Counted from the first letter of the stretch, positions 21,975-35,689 are shown. The stretch is 64,000 nucleotides of DNA from Myrica gale (GCA_963930655.1 OZ005601.1:16422001-16486000); one strand, 5' to 3'. Numbers and translations: made by a program. Notes: a model not told the origin generated them from the sequence alone.

Positions 21975-24659
21975 GTTTCGATATTTAATTGACTTCTTTT
22001 TATTAGTAAAACTCTTAGGTTTATATCAATATTTTAATAATTACCTAGATCATAAATAATAGCAGTAGAATTTGATATTTCATTATTGTCTACGTGCACA
22101 TATATTGCTTAACACATCTTTTTCTAATTCTTGTTATTTTTCTACAAAATCAAAAGTTTAGGCGTTGTCATCGGTGTAAGTAGATGTGAATAGTGTCATT
22201 TGTTTGTTATTTATATATTGTCTTTCAATTCTATAGAAAATGAAGATTGTTCATGATTCATTAATCTATCACCAGAATTTTACTACAACAAAATTTGCTT
22301 TTCCATCTCAAAAAATCAGATTCCGTCCTAAAGCATATCCTTCCGAAATGGAAAGAGTTATGTCCCAAACTAACTTAAAAGTTCGAACTCTTTCTAACGG
22401 ACAACGGGGAAAAATGTTCAAACGGCTTCCAACAATAAATTTAAATCCATTCGATAAGGAAAATTACCATTCAAACTACAATAAAAAATTTGCGTTCGAT
22501 ATTTCGGATACCGTTTCAACGTTGTCAAATAGAACGTCCGTAATCATTTTTAATGCATTACAATGCTTCATGCAGTAAACGTTCGCATAGTTTCGGACGT
22601 TAAGGAAAAAAATGTTCGAACTATCTCTGTCACGTTCCAACGGATTACGTCATATCCGTTCGATATACCAATCCAAGCGTTCGAACATTTAACATATGGA
22701 TTTTTTAATTAAAAAATTGCTAGAAAATTATTAAAGATATTAAAAAAATAAATTTATTAACAAAATGTGCAATTAAATAATTAGTCACAATATTTGAAAA
22801 AACCAAAATATAATGCACAATAAAAAATTAGTCTACATCGGTCGTTGTGGTGGGTTTATACTTCTTCAAGACTTTTTTCAACTCTGTGTGCATCCTCGTC
22901 TTTCTAAATCAGAAATTATAATCAATATAACGTTTAAATATATAGGAAAAAAAACAATCATTAAAAGAAAGTGAACTTGAATGAAAATATATATAACTTA
23001 CCAATACAACTACTAGAAGTCGTTTTGGGTAATGTCACAATTATTTGATTCCTTCCAAACTATAGCATGCAAATAGCTGTTTTGTAGGTTTGATGTGTGA
23101 CTAAAAGGTTTTCAGAAGTCTGGCCCTACTGACTAGTGTATTTCTCTCTATTTCTTTTCATACAAGGAAATATGTCTGTTTGGAAATTGAATGAGCTTTT
23201 ATTATTCTATCCATTAGTTTCATATTGTTACAGTGATCAAAATCAATTTGAGGCCAAACACCTCAAATTAGATTTATCGTACATAATGCAAAGCTTTAAA
23301 TTTTCTTAAAAATTAAAAACTTTCGAAGACATTCCAACGGTAAATTGTGACTGTCATCCCTGCAGATGCACAATTTCAGCAACATCATTTGAATGAAATT
23401 TTTACAGAGTTTGAACACTGCGGAAAATCCACGAAAATTCCCGATCCAAAACTCTCAATCAATCCCAAAAATATATATTTTTTTACTCCTAAAATATGCA
23501 TTCAACACCACTAAACACATATGAAACTAACCATGAGTATTTAAACATCAATTTCGTCCATAAATTCAAGCCACAACAATTAAAAATCTATATATAAAAA
23601 ACTAATAAATTCATTGATTAAGTTGATAAAACTCACCTCCTAAACACAGAATAGCTCCATTTGAGTATTTTCCTACAACATTAAGACAAAAAAAAACGTA
23701 AGAAATGATGTAAAAAGAAAATTGGGCAAATTTGTGGTGTTTTGAGAGTTTGGACGAAATGGGGTCTCACGGTCTCATCTGTGATATTTGAGTTTGGGGA
23801 GTCCATTTTAACGCTCTTTTTTCTGTTAGAATAGTACGCCAAAAAGAGGTGGGAAAAATTGCTCGCATAAATTGACATTCAAACCCTTTTTTCGTACGTC
23901 CGAACTGTGATTTTTTATCTAAACGACGTCATTTGTTTTCACATAACGTTCTAACAGTTATTCAAACCCGTTCAAACATTACTTAGATAATGAAACAATG
24001 TCATTTCTTATTATTTATGTTCGAATGATACTTTTTATGTTCAAACAGTTTTCTCAAGAACTAATGTAATTTTTACTTAAATTAAATGTAATTAAATTAT
24101 AAGCGTAATTTTATTAACTATAGACGTATTATAGCACATGTGTAGGAGTATGGAAATCTTTTTAGTACTTAATTATGTATAAGTATAATAAACACAATAC
24201 ATTTATTTATATAAGTGTGATAGTACATGTGTAAGAGTGTTAAGTATTATGTATTAAGTACTAAGTAGTAATAAAGTATGGAAATTTTAATAGTACTTAA
24301 CGATATGTAAATATTATTATAAGCATTATAGTACATGTATGAAAATATCATTACTACATAATGAAGTACGTAACAAATTACAAGCATAATGCTATTCAAA
24401 CATATACGTACGTATCACAAAATATGTATGAGAGTATAAAAATATTATTACTACTTATTTCAATGTGTAAGTATAATAAAAACAATGTAAAATATAACAC
24501 ATGTAAGTATGTATGAGTATGCAAATCTTATTAGTATCAACAAGAGTATGCAATTATATGTATAACAAATCATACAACACATGTTATTAACCGTACAAAG
24601 ATATGATTAGTATTAACTATTACTATTTACCATTAGTACTTAGTATTTTGTATGACTTA

Positions 24660-24700
24660 AATGTAGTGTATATATATATATATATATAATTAATTAATAT
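24660..24700. repeat. AT microsatellite
   Basis: A run of about ten TA units (near 24669-24690), followed by TTAATTAATA, inside very AT-rich DNA. Confidence 0.8.
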
Positions 24701-25246
24701 ATTACAAGTAAATATAAGTATAAGATACTATTAAATAATATGTAAATGTAAATATTTAAATTTTATTATTATATTTGATTAATTGTTCTAACACTCACAT
24801 AATTATCGTTCTAATGTCAAATTACTGACCATTCTAACTCTCACAATATTACGGTTTGAACTTTAAGAAAGACAATGTTCAAACATTTTTCCCTAGCATA
24901 AAATGACATCGTCAGTATCGCCCTCTGTTCTAACGGTTTATAGAATTCAAACGAAAAATAATTTTATTATTACTTAATTTTTCTATTTCTTAATATGATA
25001 ATAATTTTATATGATAATTTTTTTAATTATTTGTCTTTATTTTATTATTATTTTATATGATAATAATTTTATCATATTATTACAATATTTTCTAATATTT
25101 TGTGTTATTTTATTTTTAATCATAATTTAATTACCAAAAATATGAATAAACCAAAAAATAAATTAGATCATCAAGCAAAAATATTATAACATGTACAAAT
25201 ATAACTGTTCAAATGTTTGAAATATACATAAATAATATAAAAAAAA

Positions 25247-25465
25247 CTATTGAGACTTCTTCTTTAGCTCCATCACCAAGTCGTGCTCGACATCATCTAT
25301 CCCCTGCATGATGTCTTCCCACCTGTTCACCTGAGTCTTCTGTAGTTCCAACTGCTTCGACTCAATCTCACTGAGTCTTTCCTCCATGGTTGTCATACTG
25401 GTGATGAAGGGAGCGATGACCTTCACGACTGCGCCAATATTGTGACACTTTATGCCTTTAAGCAT
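25247..25465 (-). pseudogene. Coiled-coil tail of a transposon protein
   Basis: The minus-strand frame contains ITSMTTMEERLSEIESKQLE, a short heptad-like coiled coil, and ends in a Lys-rich tail. It lies downstream of the other transposon-protein pieces on the same strand and is probably the tail of the same decayed gene. There is no motif that fixes a function. Confidence 0.4.
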
Positions 25466-25520
25466 ATCTGCTGGTGGCGACTAGGAACAAATTGCTCCAG
25501 AGGAATACCCGGCTAGCTCT

Positions 25521-26165
25521 TCAACAGCCCGACCTTGTACCTTGGGCTGCGGTGTAGCAGGTCAATGCTGGTCCATGTGAGAAGTTGTGTCGAGCTGTCA
25601 CTTTGTTGATAGCGCTGAGCTGGACCATGGTTGGCTCATGACGCCGACCACTACCCCAACATCCAAAATAAATCAAGTTAACATCACACTGTAGAGTAAA
25701 CCCTCCTTGGACTTCGATTGAGCCTCGGTCCAGATCTTTTGACACATTAATAGGGGGAGGTCGATCAGCTTCACACACGTAACCATCATCATCAGCTGTG
25801 CTTAGGGAGCGATGCACTTCGTTTGATGGAGCCATTGGTAAATGTTGTAGCAGAAGATGAGGTGGAGCATGTGCCAAAACCCAGACAGATATTTTTGCAG
25901 CACTGATGACTAGATCAAATAATGTACTCTCCCATCATCAATTGGAATACCTTCCCAGCTGGCAAGACAACTGAGGGCTCGACAGCAGGATAGGCCCCAG
26001 TCGCATCTGAATGCCCATGTAATGGGTATGGATGTTGGCAGAAATCCTGATACAAACTTCCTGGATGAAGACCTCCCACTCGACCACCTCAGTGTCAATC
26101 TCCGTCAACGCTACATAGAACTCATGAACTATAAGTGTGTACAGGTGACCAGTCCAAGAGAACAC
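25521..26165 (-). pseudogene. Remnant of a plant transposon protein (PF20167-like)
   Basis: On the minus strand near 26165-25940 the frame reads LIVHEFYVALTEIDTEVVEW followed by EVFIQEVCIRISANIHTHYMG. This is the pattern (VREFY...V..RG..I..S...I...) of a domain found in many plant transposon-encoded proteins. The downstream piece (25877-25521) is open but unassigned. Several frame changes separate the pieces, so this is not a working gene. Confidence 0.55.
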
Positions 26166-26267
26166 GCCCTCCCAGCCCTGCGCAGAGATGCCCTAAGGGC
26201 CACAACGTCATGAATTCGTGCTGATGTCATCTTTAAAACACATGGATTCCACAACATGTGTCGACAC

Positions 26268-27533
26268 TGTTGGTCCTAGATTTCAGGATTAAGGCAACCC
26301 AAGAGGGGGATGAATTGGTTTTCTAAAACTTTTCGGTATTGACCCCCAAATGCGTGTTTGCTAGAAGATACTACTTTAACACAAGTATAAATATGCAATA
26401 AGAGTAAATATGTGCTAAAAGTAAAGATAATGGTAAGAGAAGCAAACACTCGATTTTTAGGTGGTTCGGCAAACCCGCCTACATCCACCCCTCAAGCTCC
26501 TTCACCGAGCCTTAAGGTTTTTCACTATCTTCAACCAATAGCTTACACACTAGCTTCCAGGTGCTAGTGAACCTTACAAGTGTTTTTCCGGGATCAACAC
26601 TCAAACCCACCCAAGTGGTTTTTTGACTCACCACTCACAACCTCACCAAGCTTGAGATATACACTCTCAAAGCTTTTTATTTAGTGAACAACCTCACTAA
26701 AGGAAACACATCTTTTGATAGGTAGGTTGAAGAACAAAACTCTCTCAAATAGTAGATATAAAAATGGAAAACTCTATCTCTTTATTCACACAAAGACAAG
26801 GATACGAAAGTGTGTTTTGTGTGAATGATATGAGAAATATAGAATAGGAAGGTTTCGAATATTTCTCAAGCTATACAAATGATATGTGATCGTTGGTTGT
26901 ACATTTTAGATGAAATGAAGGTGTATTTATAGACCACATATGAAAACTAGCCGTTTATAGCCGTTGAGAGTTTCCTGCTAAAACGAGACGGTCGACCGTT
27001 ACATGAACCTCTCGACCGCTCCAATTTACCGTTACTCCAATGGTCATATTGTCAGAAGTTCAACGGCTCTATTTTAAAACCAACAGGTCGACTGCTTCAC
27101 CAGCCGATCGACCTCTTCAACTTAAGCACATAGTCCGGTTCTTTTAAAATCTAGTTTTTTACCACTTTTAAACACCCAATTTATAAAACTTACTTCCCAT
27201 AAGTATATGAAAGGTTTGGGAGTTTGTTTGGAGTGTTTTGAAACTTTTAAAAATATTTTAATCTTTCAAACAAAGGGTAGAACGGTTTATGCACGTTTTG
27301 AAAGATATGCAAGTGCGTGATTCAAATCCTTGTCAAATGTGAAATAAAGAGTTATAAGGATTATACCCTAAGGTCTTGAATCTTCACTGTGAGCTCCTTG
27401 CATCTTCTTGTTCTTCATTTTTCAAGTCTTTGGCTCTTTTATCAAGTCGTCTTTGTCTTTAAAGATGTCCACTTTATAAACTTGATTCATTTATTGAAAT
27501 CATCAAAATCTCGATTGTGCACAAAAGCCAACA
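26268..27533. mobile_element. Solo LTR, 1266 bp, with target duplication GACAC
   Basis: It begins TGTTGGTCCTAG and ends AAAGCCAACA, so the ends form the inverted pair TGTTGG/CCAACA. The 5-bp word GACAC lies directly outside both ends (26263-26267 and 27534-27538). Inside there is no primer site and no coding region, only the GTGGTTCGGCAAAC-type sequence common in plant Copia LTRs. A lone LTR left by recombination of a full element is the simplest reading. It interrupts the CACTA-like complex. Confidence 0.88.
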
Positions 27534-28794
27534 GACACATATGCTACTATGTGTTGACACCTTCTTCAAGCCTTGAAAAAACTTTCAACTATCTGTGGCA
27601 TGTGTCGACACCATCTTCACATGTGTCAACACCATGTTGGCTAGAGAAGTATTTCAATACTTTAAGGATGTGCAATCATTTACATTTCAATTTGAAAACT
27701 CTTACAATATAAAATATAATCATTTAAATGTAAGTCATGGTGTTTAAAACAATTATAAGGCTAAATGTTATTAAGAGAGAATAAATGGAATTGAATTGCC
27801 TTAATCAATTATGGATTGACAATCGGTTGATTAAAATACTACAAAGCTATTTTAATCATGTGTTATCATCAAAATCAAATTAGATTGCTCAAGAAGCAAC
27901 CTTGGGCTACTAGAACGACAGTGCAAAACTTTCGAATGATATTACTTAAATGCACTTTTTTAGCCAATAATACGATGCATGGTTAAGACGGTGCGTTTCA
28001 GAAATATCGTTCAAATGATATAAATATTCGTTCGAACACTGTTACACAAAAATGAAAATGACCGAGTCAATTTTCAAACTCCCTAAAAAACTACATTTCT
28101 ATGTAAAAAGTATTCCCAAACAATCCTAAATTAACTAGTAACGTACACATTCAACAACATGCACTTACTTTTCAAGATTCATAGCATATTCAAATCAAAA
28201 TACTCAAAAATAAAATCTATGCATAAAAAACTACAAAAATGAAGTTTCATGGATAATGCGTTAAAAAACATACATGTAGTGTGTATAGGCTGGAAAATAT
28301 GAGTTGCATAGAGGAAATGTAAGATTTAGAGAAAAAAAAATTTGAGTTTTGTGAAAATGTGAGTAAATTAGGGTCGGGAGAGTGTTATAATCCGATGATC
28401 GTTCTAACGATGGTTAAAAAATCGTTAGAAACTGTTTGTTATTTAACAATTCATATTTCGTTGGAACGGGTTACCTACTACCGTTTGAAAGAGATTAAAA
28501 AATAATAAAATTGATGATGATGAGACGTGCATTTATTATTGTAGGTAAAAAACGCCTTCGAACAGTTGTATGTTTTTCAAGATTCGGAGTAGCTTTCCAA
28601 AAGATTCATTGTCATTTGAAAGGACATTTTTAAGAAGGGACGTTGTAGATTTGCATAATGAGATCTGCATGTTCGTTCAAATGGGTTATTTATGTTCGAC
28701 AGTAGTGGAAATTGGAGTTAGAATGTGAATTTATTCGTTTGATATCATGCGAAACTATTATCGTTCGTTCGGTTATCTAAATGTTTGAACGAGA

Positions 28795-29104
28795 GAATTT
28801 TAACAGACGAATCTATCCGTAAAAGTACTCTTTTATGGGATAGGAAGATTCCTTTCCAAAAACTTGTCAATTTCTTTTGCGATGGTGGGTTTTTGCCCCA
28901 AAAAACCAACTTTTTTTGGGGACAGATAATTTTGTCCCGAAAGAAAAAAAAAGTCGCAAAAGAAAAATATTTTAGGACGATTTGAATTTTGGTCCCAAAA
29001 TTAATACTTTCTATTTTTTGGGGACGAAATTGAAAATCCGTCCCCAAAAAGTACTTTTTTAGACGGATTTTTCCGCGACCCAACAAGTCAAATTTGTTAT
29101 AGTG
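28795..29104. mobile_element. CACTA-type right end with GGGGACGAAATT repeats
   Basis: The right edge reads CAAATTTGTTATAGTG, the complement of a CACTATAACAAATTTG start. Inside are inverted words ATCCGTC/GACGGAT, GGGGACGAAAT and GTCCCCAAAA in both orientations, plus two TTTTGCGA/TCGCAAAA words. The subterminal motifs differ from the GTTCGAAC block to the left, so this may be the end of a second, truncated element. Confidence 0.5.
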
Positions 29105-31014
29105 CTTGAAGAGTATTTTGTTTATTAATAATAAATTAAATTTATCAAGAGTTTTTTTTAGATTTATCAAAATCATCCTAAGCAGAATGATGACAACTAT
29201 AATATACACAAACTCAAAATTAAAAATAAAATGACAGTACAAAATTTAGAATAATCTCAAATTTCTCTTAGACAAAATAAATATAACTATAACAAATGCA
29301 ATTCAAAAAATAAAAAAATAAATAGAAAGTTTAGAATAATAGCATCCCGTGCGATCTTTGATTATACAACAAACGCTGACGATAAGAGTTGAAAAGCAAC
29401 CAGAAGATCATAACAAGGATCAAAATAGAAAGAATGAAGGGGTGTAGTTTTGGGAAGATTAATTTTCTATGTTTTTTTTTAATCTTAAAAAAGAAAGCAA
29501 ATGATTTCTCACGTAATTTGCCAATTAATTTATCATGTTAAGTCCTTGTAAACGTGATCTGTTAGTTTGTTAAGTGCATTTAGATTAGTAACGCTAACCA
29601 ATTAAATAAAATAGGTGTAAAAAAATAAAATAGATTAGGTGGTAGGTTTAAATAAGAAGCATTGCATTAATTAAGAAGGTTGGTTTATGGTTTGATCAAA
29701 ATGTATAAACGTAATAACAAAATGTAAAGAGTTAATGGCTCTTTCATTAATTAAGGTAGTTTTATAGGTATTTAAAAAAATAAAAAGATAATTAAACCTC
29801 CACATAAATCAATGAACTAGCAAACTTTTAATTAAGTTAAATTTTTGTGTCATTTGTTACTATTGGACATTTTTTAAATGGTGTATAATATTAAAAAAAT
29901 ATATAAAATTTATTGACCTTAGGCAGCAGCTATAGTAACAGAAATATATATTTTTAAAATTTGATCTACTTACCTACATATGAACAAGAAATTATTCTAC
30001 AAATGACAAATAAGTGTTTGTGTCAAAATTTTGGTCATTCTAAAATTTTAACCTAATAAAATAATTACAAAATAATCTCTCTCTCATCAAATTCTACAAT
30101 CTAAAATTTTAACACACAAACGTAACTCACAACTGAAAAATCGTGAGTACCTAAAAGAAATTAAACAAAGCATTTAGGGGGCAATAAAGTTTGGTGAAGC
30201 AAACGACATATGAAAGATATAAAGTAGATTGAGTTAATTCTATAAATGAACTAGAGATTTGACATTAATATTATATATAATTCTGGCGATTTTTGTGAAA
30301 TGTGATGAGGTGGAAAGATAATCAATCTATCATTATTAAGTCCGAAATTAAATTATAAAAGAATGTCTACAGTCTTTCGGATTAATTGCATTAAATTATT
30401 TATATAAACACAAGTTGTGACATCAATTGACTATCAAAACATTATAAATAATCAGTTTTTTTCAAACACTTTTAAATAGAAAACAGACAAATGGAGGTTA
30501 AATTGTTAAATTAATTTGAACTCTGAAAATAAACTTCCATACGGAGAAATATTAATGATGAGTTATAATAGCGAAAGTGAGATAACAAATGTGGCATTTA
30601 GTTTTGAGGATAAAACAAACAAAAATTTTATTTTATTCTGTATTTTTTTTATGTAACCAGTGCAGTGCAGGCCCACATAGAGTAGATTTACCTAATGTGC
30701 ATGCAATCCCGGAAAGGCTATTGCGAGACCCAAGTCTCTATTGCTACCCAAGGTAACAAGACTGTCGCCTAATTTACACAATTTTACCATATAAACAACC
30801 CTAATTATGCATTATTGTTCGTTTTATCAAGGAGCGGAATTTCGACTTTGGCATGAGATGGACCCGATGGATGCCCAAATATTGAACTCGGTCTCTGCTT
30901 TACGTTTAGAATGTGGTCACCGTCGCAGGTTACTTTTGAGGAAGAGCTGCAAGTAGCACATTTTTCAGCCGACGAAACCTTTTCTTCTCCAAAAGAGTAT
31001 ATGACTATGTTTGT
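29105..31014. other. AT-rich non-coding stretch, no gene seen
   Basis: Nearly 2 kb without a credible open frame on either strand. A slightly GC-richer patch at about 30660-30960 has no recognisable feature. Confidence 0.6.
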
Positions 31015-31215
31015 TTAAGTTTTTAAAAAATTTTCAAAAACTTCTCACTCATTTTTTCATCAATTTCAATACATTTTCACCAATCTCAATAATTTTTTCA
31101 TCAATTTTCATATCTTTTCACCAATCTCAATAACTTTTTACAAATTTCAATAACTTTTAACTAATTTTTCACCAATCCCAAAAAATCTATATTACTTCCA
31201 AAAAAACACAAAAAT
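31015..31215. repeat. TTCACCAATCTCAATAA tandem-like repeat
   Basis: Eight or so irregular copies of (T)TTCA(C/T)CAATCTCAATAACTTT. Low complexity, origin unknown. Confidence 0.75.
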
Positions 31216-32299
31216 AAAAATTGTTTCGAGAACTAAACCAAACATAGCCAATTCGTGGGGCCAACCTCATGGCCCCCTGCCGGTCATTTTGCGGGCCTTC
31301 CCCGCTCTCTCTCTATGTTCCTTTTCCTTTCTCATTAACGAAGTTACCCTTTTTTTATCCTATAGTGTACTATTTACAATGATACGTACCGAGATAGGTT
31401 GGATAATGGTCAAATTTAGAATAAGCGAATTTTAAAGTACAAGAGAGAGAAAAAAGGGAGCAAAGGATCGAGTCAAAGTTCGGCACAAAGTCTAACATAT
31501 GGTTTTTTATTTGGGGATAGATGAGCCTAAGGGTCCCACTCAGTTGCTTTTGGCTGCGTCTGCTAACACAATTTTCTCTAAAATATTCTCTCTTAATAAA
31601 ATACTAATATAATCTCTCTCTTCCATCAAAAATATAAAAAATTACAAAAAATATAAAAAATTACCTATCTCTTCACTTTTTCACTAAACCCAATACCAAC
31701 ACAAAACCCAACACCAAAAATATTTCAACACAAACACAATCTTCTTCTCGTATGATATTGATATATTTCTTATTGCCTCGTGAGGACAAGTCAGTCAAAA
31801 TCCAATTCTTTTGCCACCAATATTAAAATAATTTAACATAATGCATTTTATTTAAAATTTTATCTACAAGTACTACTTAATATATTTCATATAAAATTTT
31901 ATCTATTATATTTATTTATTTTTAAAATTTTACTATATAATTCAGACACGAAATTAGAAAATATCTTAATCATATAAACAAAAATCTTACACTTTCTAAT
32001 CAAGCAAAATTAGGGCAGCAGTTGATTTCTTTTTTCTGGGTTGAATAAATAAAAAAATTAAATGGGCCAATTGGTGAACGGTTAAGAAGATGAGGTCAGA
32101 GGGATGTGTGTGGATTCCTCTTTTCTTTCAGAAAAGAATATTGCTTGATTACAGCTGTATTCACGACCTCTTTCTCTCTCTCTATTCCTTGCCTTTTTTT
32201 TGTTCCAAACATATAATTATTAATATATATTTATATATTTTTTGTCTATCACAAAAAGAACATCTACAGCAATAATTTTCTATTAATAGAATGTGTCAT
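31216..32299. other. Non-coding stretch upstream of the DUF1005 leader
   Basis: AT-rich, with short frames only. The distal promoter of the DUF1005 gene could lie here, but I can point to no specific element. Confidence 0.4.
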
Positions 32300-32770
32300 A
32301 ATCGCCAGCCTTTGCGCTCCACCCTTCTCCATTACTAAAATAATAATATAAATTAGAAGAACTACCTGTAATCTCTCCGTCTATTTCGTGACAAATAATG
32401 CATGAGCGAATATAGCATAATGTTTCTCTACAGCTACTGCGAGAGAGTCTGAAAGCGAATTCGGGGTGTCGTCCTTGTGATCCGCGCAGAGTGTACGTAG
32501 CAATAGCATTCCTATGAGATTGTTTTCACGCCTATGGAAAACAGAGTTCCCCATTGGATCTGTTTGTTCAACGGCTAATCCCTTTCCCGAATCCCGGCTA
32601 TAGTTTTGATTCTGATTCCTACATTCTTACTTGCAATAGTTTGAGAAGAAGACGCCCACTTGTGCCGAGCTACGGACGGAGAGAAATACAGACGAGGACC
32701 TCATTCCCAATTCTTAAATGTTGTCCTTTTGACTGACTGGAGCTAAGAATTCAACTCGGGCATTTAAGAG
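32300..32770 (+). promoter_or_regulatory. Probable promoter and first leader exon of the DUF1005 gene
   Basis: Base composition rises here and a CT-rich patch (TTTCTCTCTCTCTATTCC at about 32170) lies upstream. A good splice donor, AAGAG followed by GTAAACC, stands at 32770/32771, and a good acceptor (GATGTGGCAG) at 35646 just before the coding start. A single leader intron of about 2.9 kb would join them. This exon structure is inferred, without transcript evidence. Confidence 0.4.
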
Positions 32771-35646
32771 GTAAACCTGGGTCTTTTGTTTTTTTTTTTG
32801 TTTGATGTATGTTCTTGTTGTGGTTTTTTGTGCTTCTCTTCAACTCCTTTTGTGGGTTTGACTTTGGTTGTATGTGGTTGTTTCTTGGTCTTCTTCTTTT
32901 TTTTTTTTTTAATGCTCCGGTATCTACCTTCGGCTGCAATTTCGTGTTAACCGCTTCTAAGCTACACTTGAGGTTACTTTTCTCTTCGTTTTTGCTAATT
33001 CCCCTGTTTGAATCGAATCGTTGCTTCTTTTACTCTCATTTGTATCAATTATCTTTGGGTGAATTAAGTTTACCGGCGTGTGTTGGTTGCTTTCCCACTT
33101 ACCCATACGTTGTCGTTGAATTTTGAAGTACTTGTTTTTCTTTTGCATGTAGTTCGAAATGAATTGAGGTTTCTGTTTGCTTAATGAGAAACTGTAAGAA
33201 AAACAGATTCTGCGCTTATCTGTGTAAGAGTTACACCGACCTGACTAAAAGCTACATTCAAATGATAATCACTAGATCAGTTTACTTATTTGAGTTTCCC
33301 CTTGAATAAGACTCAAACGAGCGAAACAGAACTGTGGAGCTAAATAAATTCATTTGCTTTTCCTGTCGCTGTTTCTCTGCTTCCAAGTAGAGCGTGCAAT
33401 TGCATAGAAAAAAAGGCAGAGGGTGCGATTAAGCAGATGATTTTTATCATGCATGACTCTAATTTTTCCTAAAGGCTTCTCCAACGTGAAGAAATTGAAG
33501 CCTGCAATATAGGACATTTTGGAATCACTCGTGGCTTATAAAAAAATTGATAAAGTGGTGACTTTCATTCATGCTTAGTCTAACCGTTCAAAAAATACAA
33601 TTCAATCCTTAAGACATTTTGACTCAATGATATACCGTTTCCCTGTCTCACTTAGTGCAATGATTACTTTTGGTCTGCTTGCTGCCTGTAACAAACTCCA
33701 GGAAATGATTTCGCTTCTGATATTGCGCGTCGAGGATGGAATTTTGGAGCTTTTTAGCATCAAGGGCCCCATTTCTTTGGTACCATCATTGGTTCTATGT
33801 TTTTGGGATCTTCCTCTCATGGTGTTAAAGCTTATAATTTGGGAATCCTCATTAGTTCATATAACAGGGAAAATGTGATCCTGCACCAATGAATGTCAGT
33901 ACTTCTTCACTTTGTTAGATGCATTGATTGGAGTTTAGATAGCAAGATTTCAAATCCTTAAGGAAGTAAGAAAGAATCCCTAATTCATTCTGCATCTTCA
34001 GTAAAGATTCTGTCTTCCACAGTGGAAAGAACTATATAAAGGCATGCGGTGAAGTAGCTAATGGATCGAACCACCAAAATAATCACGAGATGCCCGTAGT
34101 GATGATGGTTTTTGTTGTAAAGTGTTCATCTGATGCAAAAATTACCTAAGTTTGGGATTGGAGGACTGCCCTGCTGGCACCAGACAATAAAAAAGATGTA
34201 GAATATGTTCCAAATCCATCAAATTATGTTATTTTCCTGGTGAAGAAATGATTCCAATGTGTAATTTTAACAACAGATAACAGCACAGTTATCACTTCCA
34301 ACAAATTGCTGCTGATTGTTCAATAAATGCAGGATTGATCTACTTTAATCTTTTTATCTCCTTGCTAAGCAAATACACATTTCCTTGTATTTATATAATG
34401 CTTCTTCCAACTTCTAATACATTTTCTAGTTGTCTCCGTGCAAAAGAAAGCTTTGATAAGTTGCTTTTTCTATATTCCAATTACTGGTAACCACTCAGAA
34501 GTCCTAGTTAAGAATCATCTTCCAGAAAAAGGCAGTCTGAAATAACACCTTTTGGCAATCTCTTACTCATCGACGTGAACTCAGCTTGGATGCTAAAATT
34601 TTAACATCACATTGTCATCAAGTTTTTTTTTAAGGTCATACGGTTCGGGATGTACTGGCCTGCTGTTGAGCTTTACTTTTTGTCCTCTCGTAAAGTACTC
34701 TATCATTAGCCTTATGCAGTTTATCCTGGATAACCATAATGTTCCCTTTGACTGACAAAAACCAGTTTTCTACAGAAGTGGTTTGTATGTTAGAAAACCT
34801 GTCAGAACAATCTTTGTGATGGGCTCTGGGTTGATTCTTTGTTCAGAAGTTGGATTGAGAGGCTCTGGCATAAGCCCAAAAACATCCCGTGCATTTCATA
34901 TTGATGATGCTATCTTGTAATTTGTTGTTCAGTTGGAGAATTATTATACGGCTTTACAAGCTACTTGTTAGGTGCAAATGGAAAAATACTTAAACTAATA
35001 CTTGAACTAATGGATCACCATGTGTCCCAAATACTTGAACTAATGGATAAACATGTGAATTTTTTGTTTCCTCTTTTTTTTTGTCTAGTTTCTAACATTC
35101 CTTCCCACGTGTGGGTCTAGAGAGTATATAGATGCACAACTTGAGAACAAGAAAGGAATTTGACCTATAGTTTGGGGAGAGAGTTGACTCATAGTTCAAA
35201 CTAGGGTTCAGTGGTTTGATATGTTAAGTCATCACTTGTTCCAAAGGTTTAAATGCATAGAAAAACGTGGATTAATAATTATTTCATGTTTTTCTAACTC
35301 TCAGGAAAATTCAGGGATGAAACTCATGTCAACGTGCAGGCTTTCCATAGGTGAAAAATCTATTATACTTGAGTATAGCTTGAGAAGAACCCATCTCCTT
35401 TTTAAACCCACACCAGCTTATCATATTTTTGACTTCAAATCCCTGATTTTGGATCAGTTTTTTAGATGGTTGTTTCTTTCTTCTTATCTCTGCAAATAAT
35501 TCAGTCAGTCAATCTTTGGTTTAAATAGTAGCACAGGGTAGGAAAACTGAATCCACTGTCAACATACCTGATACTTTTAATGTCAATGTAATCGCAAGTG
35601 TCAGTGTCTTCTTTATCTGAATGTTACTTGCCTTCTGATGTGGCAG
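32771..35646 (+). other. Probable 5' leader intron of the DUF1005 gene
   Basis: T-rich, with no convincing coding frame on the plus strand, bounded by GTAAACC and a pyrimidine-poor but valid CAG acceptor. Long leader introns are usual in plant regulatory and housekeeping genes. Alternative leader exons inside it cannot be excluded. Confidence 0.4.
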
Positions 35647-35677
35647 GGTTCCTGAGCTATTGAAGAAGAGATCTTTA

Positions 35678-35689
35678 ATGGCAAGCTGA
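35678..35689 (+). CDS. Upstream mini-ORF before the DUF1005 start
   Basis: ATG GCA AGC TGA, three codons, ends five bases before the main ATG at 35695. Its context (TTTAATGG) is weaker than that of the main start (ATAATGGA). Such a close mini-ORF could lower translation or depend on leaky scanning; whether it is in the mature leader depends on the acceptor at 35646. Confidence 0.5.
   Translation: MAS

Larger units (their letters stand above)
22276..28790. mobile_element. CACTA-like complex with GTTCGAAC-type motifs
   Basis: The left edge reads ACTACAACAAAATTTG, close to the usual CACTA-type start CACTACAACAAATTT but with the first C missing. Words of the form (C)GTTCGAAC(G), with one-base variants such as CGTTCTAACG and TGTTCAAACA, crowd 22360-22700, 23890-24060, 24780-24960 and 28000-28790, as subterminal repeats of CACTA elements do. 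Coding remnants lie on the minus strand at 25247-26165, and a solo LTR sits inside at 26268-27533. The right limit is unclear and no target duplication matched, so the assignment is tentative. Confidence 0.45.

Noticed and set aside
28745..29242. 165-codon minus-strand frame
   Set aside because: It spans the inverted-repeat-rich CACTA-type end and AT-rich flank; Lys/Phe/Ile-rich by composition, with no family match.
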